Assembly (NCBI GenBank): GCA_964359095.1
Contig: CAYHRJ010000008.1
Location: 1-32,698, forward strand
Direction of reading: 5' to 3'
Source of the DNA: JACRJW01 sp964359095
GTDB taxonomy: Bacteria > Patescibacteriota > Patescibacteriia > UBA9934 > GWF2-40-263
DNA length: 32,698 bases
Shown: positions 1 to 7,211 of the stretch, in pieces
Numbering within the stretch: the stretch's first letter is position 1
Layout of the letters: every line of letters starts with the position of its first letter
Made by a program: the position numbers and the translations under genes
The notes under the pieces: generated by a model
The model's input: only the letters and a program-made list of their open reading frames with translations
Told to the model about the DNA's origin: nothing
Databases searched by the model: none

Positions 1-1
1 A

Positions 2-316
2 CCTCAGCCGGCTCAATCGACTCCACCGGCTGCAGCACCAGCTCAACCCCAGCCGACTCCACCGACTCCACCGGCTGCAGCACCAGCCCAGGCTCAACCT
101 CAGCCAGCGCCAGTCACCACACCTGTCCCAACCGCTGGAAGCAGTTGGGGTCTGACTGTAGGATTCATCGCCTTCTCGTGTGTCTGCTTCATCATCTGCG
201 TACTCACCTTCAAGTGGGTGATCCTCGACACGCTGAAGTACGCAGACATGTCCGCGAACGACGGGCTTCACAGGGAGCACCCTTCCGCGAGCGAACCCGA
301 GGAGTCACCGCCGTAA
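2..316 (+). CDS. C-terminal part of a Pro/Ala/Gln-rich single-pass membrane protein (partial)
   Basis: The reading frame is open from the first bases to a TAA at 314-316; its start lies outside the window. The first 45 or so visible residues are almost only Pro, Ala, Gln and Thr, in repeats such as PPAAAPAQ. One hydrophobic segment follows (starting WGLTVGFIAF, about 26 residues), then a short polar tail ending EESPP. This looks like a flexible extracytoplasmic or cytoplasmic linker anchored by one membrane helix. I recognise no family and cannot infer a function from the tail. A strong terminator starts 18 nt after the stop, so the gene ends its own transcription unit and is not part of the ATP synthase operon. 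Confidence 0.6.
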   Translation, partial: PQPAQSTPPAAAPAQPQPTPPTPPAAAPAQAQPQPAPVTTPVPTAGSSWGLTVGFIAFSCVCFIICVLTFKWVILDTLKYADMSANDGLHREHPSASEPEESPP

Positions 317-333
317 GGTCTCCTGTCCAACGC

Positions 334-363
334 AGCCTCTGTGCCACGCACGGAGGCTTTTCT
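334..363 (+). terminator. Intrinsic terminator after the membrane-protein gene
   Basis: AGCCTCTGTG (334-343) pairs with CACGGAGGCT (349-358) around a CCACG loop: ten pairs, one of them G-U. A T-rich run follows at once (TTTTCTT). It separates the upstream gene from the atp operon. Confidence 0.85.
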
Positions 364-400
364 TATCGACAGACTCTGGGGACAAATTTCTAAAATTGGA

Positions 401-429
401 TTGACCTTACACCGTTTTTCCCGTATGCT
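401..429 (+). promoter_or_regulatory. Predicted sigma-70-type promoter of the ATP synthase operon
   Basis: A -35 box TTGACC (401-406) and a -10 box TATGCT (424-429) are separated by exactly 17 bp. It lies between the upstream terminator and atpZ. Transcription would start near 436, giving a leader of about 50 nt before the ATG at 485. It also argues against longer versions of the first atp gene. Confidence 0.6.
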
Positions 430-450
430 GGCGGCGCCTTTGATTTTATC

Positions 451-477
451 TCCTCCTTCGCCAAGGCTTCGGCGGAT
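451..477 (+). repeat. GC-rich imperfect palindrome in the atp leader
   Basis: CGCC (459-462) and GGCG (471-474) can pair around an eight-base loop, and flanking TCC/GGA extend this across a small bulge. The element is in the predicted 5' leader of the atp operon, just before the first start codon. It could be a short dispersed repeat or a leader structure. I found no second close copy in the window. Confidence 0.3.
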
Positions 478-484
478 CTTCGAT

Positions 485-727
485 ATGGCATCTGACGCTC
501 GCTATTACCGACTTGCCATGAAAATCTTCGCTGACTTCAGTGGATCGATTGCTATTCCTGCTGTCCTTGCTGCACTCGCAGGAAAGTGGCTAGATGAGAA
601 GTACGTCACAGAACCACGCTATCTCATCACACTGCTTTTTCTAGCACTCGTTTTCTCAGCAATTATCCTCGTTCGAAAGGCAAAAAAATATCGTCTCGAG
701 TACGAGAAATTGCTGACCTCCTTATGA
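485..727 (+). CDS. ATP synthase accessory protein AtpZ/AtpI family
   Basis: This is a small two-helix membrane protein of 80 residues. It has the usual form of the AtpI/AtpZ family, which sits at the head of F-type ATP synthase operons and is linked to c-ring assembly or Mg2+ supply. The first hydrophobic stretch covers about residues 17-34 (GSIAIPAVLAALAGKWLDE, with the family's G-x-x-LD-like end). The second covers about 46-64, followed by a basic tail. I chose the ATG at 485. The frame is open further upstream (GTG at 341, ATG at 425), but those starts fall in the terminator hairpin or in the predicted -10 box. The stop overlaps the atpB start (ATGA), so the two are translationally coupled. 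Confidence 0.75.
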   Translation: MASDARYYRLAMKIFADFSGSIAIPAVLAALAGKWLDEKYVTEPRYLITLLFLALVFSAIILVRKAKKYRLEYEKLLTSL

Positions 728-1554
728 TTATTCCTCCAGCTGCGGCTGAGTCACTTTTTCACATCGGGTCTTTTCCTATCACCAACGCAATGATCAATGG
801 TTGGATTGCTGTCGTGTTTTTTATTTGTGTGGCATTTGTCGCGCGACGTCGAACAAGTCTCGTGCCAAAAGGCATTCACAATGTGATTGAGGGTACTGTC
901 GAGTTCATGCTTACGGAGACACAGAAAGTGACAGGCGACATAAAACGCGCGAAACAGTTTTTACCGATCGTGGGAACGATTTTCTTGTTTGTCCTCTTTT
1001 CGAATTGGCTGGGACTTTTACCAGGCACAGGTTCGATTGGCGTTTGGGCGGAGCATGAAGGCGCGATCGAACTCATTCCTCTCCTGCGTCCTGCTGCGAG
1101 TGATTTGAATCTGACTCTTGCGATCGCGCTGTTTGCTGTCATCTCCTCACACGTGATTGGGCTGATGGCTGTTGGTCCTGTTTCGCACCTAAGTAAGTTT
1201 GTGAATATTCGTGGAATTTTTCGTGCGCTGAAAAAAGGGCCCATGGCCATTCTGGTTGCGATTATTGAGTTTTTTGTTGGACTTCTGGAAGTTATTTCTG
1301 AGATCGCTAAAGTCCTCTCGCTTTCTTTGCGATTATTTGGCAATATATTCGCCGGCGAGGTTCTACTTACCGTGATGCTCGGTATCCTTGCCTACGCGCT
1401 CCCAATCCCATTCATGTTTCTGGAGCTTTTGGTTGGTATCATCCAAGCGACTGTGTTTTCCATGTTGACGCTCGCCTATCTCACCGTTGCTACACAGGAG
1501 CATGATGAGCATGAAGAACAACATCTCGTTTCTGCTCCTATCCCCACCACCTAA
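724..1554 (+). CDS. atpB: F-type ATP synthase subunit a
   Basis: Subunit a forms the two proton half-channels of the membrane Fo sector, next to the c-ring. The protein has 276 residues and is strongly hydrophobic. It carries the family signature SLRLFGNIFAGE, with the essential arginine at about residue 203 (equivalent to E. coli aR210). The last two helices follow, with a conserved glutamine in LVGIIQATVFSML. The start codon overlaps the stop of the preceding atpZ-type gene. The C-terminus is polar and acidic/His-rich (HDEHEE) and ends in PIPTT. These last codons and the TAA stop lie in a CCACC-rich repeat tract shared with the end of atpA. Confidence 0.95.
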   Translation: MIIPPAAAESLFHIGSFPITNAMINGWIAVVFFICVAFVARRRTSLVPKGIHNVIEGTVEFMLTETQKVTGDIKRAKQFLPIVGTIFLFVLFSNWLGLLPGTGSIGVWAEHEGAIELIPLLRPAASDLNLTLAIALFAVISSHVIGLMAVGPVSHLSKFVNIRGIFRALKKGPMAILVAIIEFFVGLLEVISEIAKVLSLSLRLFGNIFAGEVLLTVMLGILAYALPIPFMFLELLVGIIQATVFSMLTLAYLTVATQEHDEHEEQHLVSAPIPTT

Positions 1555-1579
1555 TCCACTTTATCCACCTAACCACCTT
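1541..1579 (+). repeat. CCACC(T)-rich tract at the end of atpB
   Basis: Spaced copies of CCACC, CCACCT or TCCA(C) run through the atpB stop codon into the short atpB-atpE gap. The tract supplies the final ThrThr codons and the TAA. A closely similar tract ends atpA (4315-4470), and the reverse complement lies inside atpG (5051-5083). Confidence 0.5.
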
Positions 1580-1585
1580 CATTTT

Positions 1586-1804
1586 ATGGATTCAGAAACA
1601 CTCGTTCCTCTTGCCAAAGCCATTGCCATGGGCGTGGGCGCACTCGGCCCTGGACTCGGCATCGGTCTGATCGGTGCCAAAGCCATGGAAGCCATCGGCC
1701 GCAATCCAGAGGCAGCAGGCAAAGTATTTGTGCCGATGTTGCTCTCCATGGCATTTGCAGAAGCCATTGCGATCTACGCGCTCGTCGTGTCGTTCACATT
1801 GTAG
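1586..1804 (+). CDS. atpE: F-type ATP synthase subunit c
   Basis: This is the c-ring subunit: 72 residues forming a helical hairpin. Helix 1 has the Gly-rich packing motif (GVGALGPGLGIGLIG), the loop is RNPEA, and helix 2 carries the ion-binding carboxylate Glu59 in MAFAEAIAIYALV. The Na+-type signature (Gln in helix 1, Glu-Ser in helix 2) is absent: Ile26 and Ala60 occupy those places, so a proton-driven ring is predicted. I chose the ATG at 1586. An in-frame start at 1487 would add 33 residues encoded by atpB sequence and the CCACC tract, which is not credible. A stable hairpin begins at the stop codon. Confidence 0.95.
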   Translation: MDSETLVPLAKAIAMGVGALGPGLGIGLIGAKAMEAIGRNPEAAGKVFVPMLLSMAFAEAIAIYALVVSFTL

Positions 1805-1828
1805 TGAACGGCTTCGGCCAATGTTCAC
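1804..1828 (+). promoter_or_regulatory. Stable hairpin just after atpE
   Basis: GTGAAC (1804-1809) pairs with GTTCAC (1823-1828). Inside, GGC-TTCG-GCC forms a UUCG tetraloop stem. There is no T-run, so it is not an obvious terminator. It may protect the 3' end of atpE message, which is needed in excess because the c-ring has many copies. Confidence 0.5.
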
Positions 1829-1860
1829 GAGTTTCGTGGGTGTTGGTTGGTGCACGATGA

Positions 1861-1901
1861 CGCCCCTAAAGGGGCTAAGAATTCATAGGGGCTTTAGCCC
1901 C
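1861..1901 (+). repeat. Double palindrome between atpE and atpF (copy 1 of a dispersed element)
   Basis: Two small hairpins sit side by side: GCCCC-TAAA-GGGGC (1862-1875) and GGGGC-TTTA-GCCCC (1888-1901). Alternatively GGGGCTAA (1871-1878) can pair with TTAGCCCC (1894-1901). The reverse complement of 1861-1883 matches 20856-20878, at the end of mrdA, at 21 of 23 positions. It is a short dispersed palindromic repeat. The 103-nt atpE-atpF gap holds this element and the hairpin at 1804-1828 and no gene. Confidence 0.6.
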
Positions 1902-1907
1902 GTTCGT

Positions 1908-2447
1908 ATGTCACAAGAAGTACAACTAGCCGTTGAAGCCACAGAAGCCGTCGGTGGAATTGGAACACTTGGAATCAATCTGAAGATTTTTTTGGCACAG
2001 CTTTTTAATTTTGCGATTGTGCTGTTGGTGTTGTGGAAGTGGGCGTATAAGCCGATCGTAAAAATTATCGAGGAGCGTCAGGAAAAAATTGAAAAGAGTG
2101 TCAAGCAAGCTGGTGAAATTGAGAAGCGTGTGGTTGAGATTGAAAAAGAACAGCAGGTGGTCATGACAACGGCTAAGAGTGAGGCTGCGAAGATGCTCGA
2201 CGATGTTCGCACCACAGCCGAAGATCGTAAAAAGATATTACTTGAAAAAGCAAAAGAGGAAGTGAGGTCGGTTGTCGCGCAAGGGAAACTTCAGCTCCAA
2301 GCTGAAAAGGTTCAGATGATCCAAGACGCGCGAGAAGAGATTGCAAAAATCGCAGTGGAAGCAACGCGCAAGATTTTGCAAGAATCTGTTGACGAAAAGA
2401 AAGCGCTAAAACTAGCAGAAGGCGTCGTTGATAAAATGACGGTATGA
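1908..2447 (+). CDS. atpF: F-type ATP synthase subunit b
   Basis: Subunit b is the peripheral stalk that joins the membrane sector to F1 through delta. The protein has 179 residues. One membrane helix lies near the N-terminus (about 27-46, IFLAQLFNFAIVLLVLWKWA). A long, highly charged amphipathic helix follows (EERQEKIEKSVKQAGEIEKR onward), typical of the dimerising b stalk. The frame is open upstream to 1674, but that part crosses atpE and the palindromes, so I start at ATG 1908 (MSQEVQ). The stop overlaps the atpH start as ATGA. Confidence 0.92.
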   Translation: MSQEVQLAVEATEAVGGIGTLGINLKIFLAQLFNFAIVLLVLWKWAYKPIVKIIEERQEKIEKSVKQAGEIEKRVVEIEKEQQVVMTTAKSEAAKMLDDVRTTAEDRKKILLEKAKEEVRSVVAQGKLQLQAEKVQMIQDAREEIAKIAVEATRKILQESVDEKKALKLAEGVVDKMTV

Positions 2448-2830
2448 AAAAAACAGAGACACAACTTGCATGCACACTCGTCGATCAACTGGATGGTGCG
2501 GACGAAAAAACAGTGAAGGCTGTGGCGCAGGATCTCGTGCAGGCATTGGCAGAACGTCGTGAGACACATCGTGTACGTGGACTCATCGACGCGCTGGAAC
2601 GCGCATGGGCCGATCGTTACGGAGCAGCAACCATCACGATCACGACAGCGTATCCAATCTCCACAACGCTTCGAACGTCGCTGCTGAAGATCGCCCACGG
2701 AGCAGAGATCAGAGAAAAGGTAGAGGAGGATCTCATTGGTGGGGCCCGTCTGAGAGTCGATGAAAAAATAATTGAAGGATCCATTCAGGGTCATCTGAGA
2801 CAGCTAGCACGAACACTAGAAAATGTATGA
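2444..2830 (+). CDS. atpH: F-type ATP synthase subunit delta (short form)
   Basis: Position alone (between atpF and atpA, overlapping both by ATGA) marks this as delta, which connects stalk b to the top of F1. It has only 128 residues, against about 175-180 in most bacteria. The C-terminal half fits the family: an ITTAYP strand, a helix, then LIGGARLRVDEKIIEGSIQG, as in the usual GG-x-x-x-x-x-D...DGS-like pattern. The N-terminal six-helix bundle that normally grips the alpha subunits is reduced to about 60 residues. It is unlikely to be a false start, because the frame is fixed by the coupled atpF stop. I am sure of the identity from context and moderately sure from sequence. Confidence 0.85.
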   Translation: MKKTETQLACTLVDQLDGADEKTVKAVAQDLVQALAERRETHRVRGLIDALERAWADRYGAATITITTAYPISTTLRTSLLKIAHGAEIREKVEEDLIGGARLRVDEKIIEGSIQGHLRQLARTLENV

Positions 2831-4456
2831 CAACCAAAACACAGATCATCGACGCATTAAAAGTCGCGTTAGAAAATTTTCACACGGAGGTCAAGCAAGA
2901 AGACGTTGGGACGGTTTTATCCGTGGGTGATGGAACAGCACGCATGAGTGGTCTGACGAGCGCCAAGTCCTCAGAAATGCTGGAGTTTCCAGGTGGCGTG
3001 TTTGGTCTGGCTTTGAACCTTGAGGAAGATAGCGTTGGCGCCGTCATCTTGGGTGAGGCCTCAAAAATCAAAGAAGGCGATACGGTAAAGTCGACTGGGC
3101 GCATTTTATCGATTCCCATTTCAGATGATGTTGTCGGACGCGTGCTTGATCCTCTTGGAAATCCCATTGACGGAAAAGGTAAGCTGAACGCAAAAACGTT
3201 TTTTCCGATTGAGAAAATTGCTCCTGGTGTGATGACGCGTAAATCCGTTGGTGTACCACTGCAAACAGGAATTAAAGCGATCGATACCATGATTCCGATC
3301 GGTCGTGGTCAGCGTGAGTTAATTATTGGCGATAGACAAACAGGAAAAACTGCGATTGCGATTGATACTATCATCAATCAAAAAGGTCAGAACGTGAAGT
3401 GTATTTACGTTGCGATCGGACAAAAAGAATCTAAGATCGCGAAGATTGTGGCGAGGCTCGAACAAGCAGGTGCAATGGAATACACAATCGTGGTTGTTGC
3501 AGGAGCGTCTGATCCAGCCGCGCTTTCATACATTGCACCGTTTACCGGCTGTACGATCGGCGAATACTTTATGGCAAAAGGCGAGGATGCGCTCGTTATT
3601 TACGACGACCTTTCCAAACAAGCCTGGGCGTATCGTGAAATTTCGTTGTTGCTTCGTCGTCCACCAGGACGCGAGGCGTACCCTGGGGATGTGTTTTATC
3701 TGCACTCGCGTTTGCTTGAACGCGCCGCTCGTTTGAACGAAGAAAGCGGTGGAGGATCATTAACCGCGCTTCCGATTATCGAGACACAGGCAGGGGACGT
3801 GTCAGCCTACATTCCAACAAACGTAATCTCAATTACTGACGGGCAGATTTATCTTGAAACAGATTTGTTCTATCGCGGTATTCGTCCAGCGCTCAACGTC
3901 GGACTTTCTGTCTCACGCGTTGGTTCTGCTGCTCAGACAAAGGCCATGAAAAAAGTCGCGGGAAAATTACGCCTTGAGCTTGCCCAATTTCGCGAGCTTG
4001 AAGCGTTCGCGCAGTTTGCAACCGATCTTGATGAAGGTACACGAAAACAAATCGAACGTGGTCGCCGTCTCACTGAGCTTTTGAAACAGCCTCAATATCA
4101 TCCTCTCCCATTTGAGCGTCAGGTCGCCTCAATCTGGGCGGCGATCAACGGACTGCTCGACGCGATTCCAGCAGAGCGTATCGTTGAGTGGGAAGAAAAA
4201 TTTCAGGAGTATCTGCAGAGTTCAGGTGTAGACGTGATGGAACAGCTGAAAAAAGAGAAAGCCCTGACTGATGAGATTGAGATGGCACTCAAAAAAGTGA
4301 TTGGAGATTTCAACTCCACCTTCGCCACCTCATCCACCTNNNNNNNNNNNNNNNNNNNNNNNNNNNNNNNNNNNNNNNNNNNNNNNNNNNNNNNNNNNNN
4401 NNNNNNNNNNNNNNNNNNNNNNNNNNNNNNNNNNNNNNNCCACCTCATCCACCTAG
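2827..4456 (+). CDS. atpA: F-type ATP synthase subunit alpha (interrupted by an assembly gap)
   Basis: Alpha is the non-catalytic nucleotide-binding subunit of the F1 hexamer. The N-terminal beta-barrel is followed by Walker A GDRQTGKT (about 168-175), Walker B-like ALVIYDDL, and the C-terminal signature PALNVGLSVSRVGSAAQ with the conserved arginine. The sequence is normal to residue 504, then runs into 100 Ns (4340-4439). The same 15 bases, CCACCTCATCCACCT, end the left side and begin the right side. Merging them gives ...FATSST followed at once by an in-frame TAG (4454-4456). The protein would then have 504 residues, normal for alpha, with atpG starting 19 nt later. Reading straight through the Ns gives an artificial longer protein that overlaps atpG. 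Confidence 0.93.
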
Positions 4457-4470
4457 TCCACCTTCCCACC
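4315..4470 (+). repeat. CCACCT tract at the end of atpA, split by the gap
   Basis: Repeated (T)CCACC(T) units flank the N run on both sides: 4315-4339 on the left and 4440-4470 on the right. They encode the last few alpha residues, the probable TAG stop and the atpA-atpG spacer. The flanks share an identical 15-mer, which probably caused the assembly break. Confidence 0.6.
4340..4439. other. Assembly gap of exactly 100 Ns
   Basis: The run is exactly 100 unknown bases, a standard filler length for a scaffold join of unknown size. The identical 15-mers on both sides suggest the true sequence is shorter, possibly with no missing bases. Confidence 0.95.
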
Positions 4471-4475
4471 TCTCT

Positions 4476-5375
4476 ATGGCAGTGCAAACTCGCTCAATCA
4501 AACGTCGGATCAAGTCCGTCAAGAATACGCGCAAAATTACCAAGGCGATGGAGTTGGTTGCGGCGAGCAAAATGCGCAAGGCGGTGAATGCGGTTCTGGG
4601 AACACGTCCGTACGCAAAACTTGCGTGGAGCACGATTAGTGCGATCGGTGCACACGTCGACACGAGTTTGCATCCACTGTTGCGCAAACACGAAGAAGTA
4701 AAACGCGTGTTGCTCATCCTTATCACGTCTGATCGAGGACTCGCGGGTGGATTCAATACGAATATTCTGAGAAAGACGCGCGAAGAGATTCGATCGCTTG
4801 GGAGTGATGTCGAACTTCAAACGATCTGCATTGGCAAACGAGGAGGGGACGCGATGAGGAGAATGAAGCTGCCGATCATGGCGAGCTTCGTCGAGATCAC
4901 CAACAACACAACATTTGAAGAAGTGCTCCCCATTGGACGACTCGTGATCGACGAATACACGAAAGAGTCATACGATCGTGTGCTGGTTGCCTACACAGAT
5001 TTCGTGAGCGCGATCACACAGAAGCCGCTTATCATGCAATTGCTGCCACTTGGTGGGGAGGTGGAAAAGGTGGATGAGGTGGATTCCGCCTCTGGCGGAA
5101 GCCTGCGTTTGGCGAGCGAATTCACATTTGAACCCTCACCAGAAACAGTACTCAATCAAATGCTCCCACGTCTCGTGGAGACGATGGTGTATCAAGCAGT
5201 CCTCGAGTCAGCAGCGTCTGAGCACTCAAGTCGTATGATGGCGATGAGAAGCGCGTCGGATGCAGCAGGGGATATGATTAGTGATCTCAGTTTTACTTAT
5301 AACCAAGCGCGCCAAGCTGGCATCACGCAAGAGATCGCGGAGATATCAAGCGGCAAGGCAGCGCTCGAAGCGTAA
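4476..5375 (+). CDS. atpG: F-type ATP synthase subunit gamma
   Basis: Gamma is the rotor shaft inside the alpha3beta3 ring. The protein has 299 residues. The N-terminal helix (TRSIKRRIKSVKNTRKITKA, then MELVAASKMRKA) and C-terminal helix (SDLSFTYNQARQAGITQEI) are the conserved coiled coil; the central Rossmann-like domain includes LLILITSDRGLAGGFN. Near residues 192-208 is a low-complexity stretch (GGEVEKVDEVDSASGGS). It is encoded by an AGGTGGA tract plus a TTCCGCC-TCT-GGCGGAA hairpin, and looks like repeat DNA inserted in a permissive loop. The stop is one base before the atpD start. Confidence 0.95.
   Translation: MAVQTRSIKRRIKSVKNTRKITKAMELVAASKMRKAVNAVLGTRPYAKLAWSTISAIGAHVDTSLHPLLRKHEEVKRVLLILITSDRGLAGGFNTNILRKTREEIRSLGSDVELQTICIGKRGGDAMRRMKLPIMASFVEITNNTTFEEVLPIGRLVIDEYTKESYDRVLVAYTDFVSAITQKPLIMQLLPLGGEVEKVDEVDSASGGSLRLASEFTFEPSPETVLNQMLPRLVETMVYQAVLESAASEHSSRMMAMRSASDAAGDMISDLSFTYNQARQAGITQEIAEISSGKAALEA
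5051..5100 (+). repeat. AGGTGGA tract plus inverted repeat inside atpG
   Basis: Bases 5051-5083 are spaced GGTGG/AGGTGGA units, the reverse complement of the CCACCT tracts at the ends of atpB and atpA. A perfect inverted repeat follows directly: TTCCGCC (5084-5090), TCT, GGCGGAA (5094-5100). Both are translated in frame in gamma. Confidence 0.55.
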
Positions 5376-5376
5376 T

Positions 5377-6756
5377 ATGAACAAAGGAACTATCTCACAA
5401 GTCATCGGTGCGGTCGTCGATGTCCGTTTTCCAGAAGGGTCTTTACCTTCGATTTTGACCGCGCTTACAGTGCAGAATGCTGGAGTCCCACTCACCCTTG
5501 AGGTGGCGCAACACACAGGACACAACACAGTCCGCACGGTTGCGATGTCAACAACCGATGGACTCAAGCGAGGGTTGGAAGTCGTAAGCACAGGCAAACC
5601 GATCGCTGTTCCTGTTGGACCTGAAACGCTTGGGCGCATGTTGAGTGTGATCGGCGAGCCGATTGACGGACTCGGAGCCGTTAAAACAAAACGACTTGAT
5701 CCGATTCACCGCGAGGCGCCGTCGTTTGCTGATCAATCAACAAAAGACGAAGTATTTGAGACTGGCATCAAGGTAATCGATCTCATCTGTCCATTTTTAA
5801 AAGGCGGAAAAACAGGATTGTTCGGTGGGGCAGGTGTGGGCAAGACCGTCTTGATTCAAGAACTCATCCACAACATCGCCAAAGAGCATGGTGGATATTC
5901 GGTGTTTGCAGGAGTTGGAGAACGCACACGCGAAGGAAACGATTTGTACCAAGAAATGAAAGAGTCAGGTGTGCTTGATAAGACGGCTTTGGTCTTTGGA
6001 CAAATGAACGAACCGCCTGGAGCCCGTGCGCGTGTCGGGCTCACTGGACTCACGCTCGCTGAATATTTCCGTGATGATGAAGGTCGTGATGTACTTTTGT
6101 TCATCGATAATATTTTTCGCTTCACACAAGCAGGATCTGAGGTTTCATCTTTGCTTGGACGTATTCCGTCAGCTGTGGGATATCAACCAAACCTCGCCAC
6201 AGAAATGGGTGCGTTGCAAGAGCGCATCACCTCGACGAAGAAGGGATCCATCACCTCGATCCAAGCCGTCTACGTTCCCGCGGATGACCTCACCGATCCA
6301 GCGCCTGCGACCACGTTCGGTCACTTGGATTCGACCGTTGTGCTCGCACGATCGTTGGCAGAGCTTGGTATTTATCCAGCTGTTGATCCACTCGATTCAA
6401 GTTCTACGATTCTGGACGTCAACATTGTTGGCGAGGAGCACTATCAAACAGCGCGTGCAGTTCAGAAGGTATTGCAGCGCTACAAAGACCTTCAGGACAT
6501 CATCGCGATTTTGGGCATGGATGAATTATCCGATGCAGATAAGCTGATCGTCTCGCGCGCTCGAAAAATCCAAAAGTTTTTGTCACAACCGTTTTTCGTG
6601 GCTGAGCAGTTCACTGGCTCACCAGGAAAATTCGTGAAGCGAGAAGACACCGTTCGCAGTTTCAAAGGAATTCTAGACGGCACCTACGATCATATTCCAG
6701 AGCAAGCGTTTTATATGAAGGGAAGTATTGATGAAGTTGTTGCAGCAGCTGAATAA
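5377..6756 (+). CDS. atpD: F-type ATP synthase subunit beta
   Basis: Beta is the catalytic subunit that makes ATP. The protein has 459 residues. It shows Walker A GGAGVGKT (about 150-157), the catalytic Glu in VGERTREGNDLY, Walker B DVLLFIDNIFRF, and LGRIPSAVGYQPNLATEMG. Residue lengths and motif order are normal. I chose ATG 5377 (MNKGTISQVIGAVVDVRF), one base after the atpG stop. The longer open frame upstream lies inside atpG and is not used. A 24-nt gap without a clear Shine-Dalgarno separates it from atpC. Confidence 0.97.
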   Translation: MNKGTISQVIGAVVDVRFPEGSLPSILTALTVQNAGVPLTLEVAQHTGHNTVRTVAMSTTDGLKRGLEVVSTGKPIAVPVGPETLGRMLSVIGEPIDGLGAVKTKRLDPIHREAPSFADQSTKDEVFETGIKVIDLICPFLKGGKTGLFGGAGVGKTVLIQELIHNIAKEHGGYSVFAGVGERTREGNDLYQEMKESGVLDKTALVFGQMNEPPGARARVGLTGLTLAEYFRDDEGRDVLLFIDNIFRFTQAGSEVSSLLGRIPSAVGYQPNLATEMGALQERITSTKKGSITSIQAVYVPADDLTDPAPATTFGHLDSTVVLARSLAELGIYPAVDPLDSSSTILDVNIVGEEHYQTARAVQKVLQRYKDLQDIIAILGMDELSDADKLIVSRARKIQKFLSQPFFVAEQFTGSPGKFVKREDTVRSFKGILDGTYDHIPEQAFYMKGSIDEVVAAAE

Positions 6757-6780
6757 TCCTTGTAATCGGCGAATTACGAT

Positions 6781-7203
6781 ATGTCCAAACTCCACCTCTC
6801 CATCGTCACTCCTGAACGCATTGTCTTTGAAGACGAGGTTGATTCGGTGAGTGCGATGACGCAGATGGGTGAGGTAACGATTTTGCCAGGACATGTTCCT
6901 CTTGTCGCGAACTTGCAGGCAGGGGAGTTGCGTCTGAAAAAAAATGGAGATGAAAGTTTTCTCGTGGCGTCCACCGGATTTCTTCATGTGGAGTCTGGAA
7001 ACAAGATCGTGGTCCTGGCAGACACGGCTGAGCGCGTAGAAGAGTTAGAGCTTGAAAAAATCGAGGAAGCTCGTGATCGCGCACGCAAACTTTTGGAAGA
7101 AAAACGTCACGTCGATGATGTCGCATTTGCAAACGCTGCTGCGATGCTCGAGAGAGAATTGGCTCGTCATCGTGTGGCCAGCAGGAGAAAAAAATATAAG
7201 TAA
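6781..7203 (+). CDS. atpC: F-type ATP synthase subunit epsilon
   Basis: Epsilon caps the rotor and can inhibit ATP hydrolysis. The protein has 140 residues. The N-terminal beta-sandwich begins KLHLSIVTPERIVFEDEVDS and contains MGEVTILPGHVPLVANL, the most conserved part of the family. The C-terminal part, from about residue 84, is two charged helices (EELELEKIEEARDRARKLLE) that form the inhibitory hairpin. It ends in a basic tail (RRKKYK). Only 8 nt separate its stop from the next gene and no terminator lies between them, so they are probably co-transcribed. Confidence 0.93.
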   Translation: MSKLHLSIVTPERIVFEDEVDSVSAMTQMGEVTILPGHVPLVANLQAGELRLKKNGDESFLVASTGFLHVESGNKIVVLADTAERVEELELEKIEEARDRARKLLEEKRHVDDVAFANAAAMLERELARHRVASRRKKYK

Positions 7204-7211
7204 GCAATCGT

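Noticed and set aside
341..484. Longer atpZ-type gene starting at GTG 341 or ATG 425
   Set aside because: GTG 341 lies inside the terminator stem and ATG 425 inside the predicted -10 box. The residues before 485 do not look like the family.
876..1343. 155-codon minus-strand frame in atpB
   Set aside because: It is fully antisense to a conserved ATP synthase gene and has no recognisable product.
4340..4587. Alpha subunit continuing through the Ns to 4587
   Set aside because: It translates unknown bases, overlaps the start of atpG by over 100 nt, and disappears when the shared 15-mer is merged.
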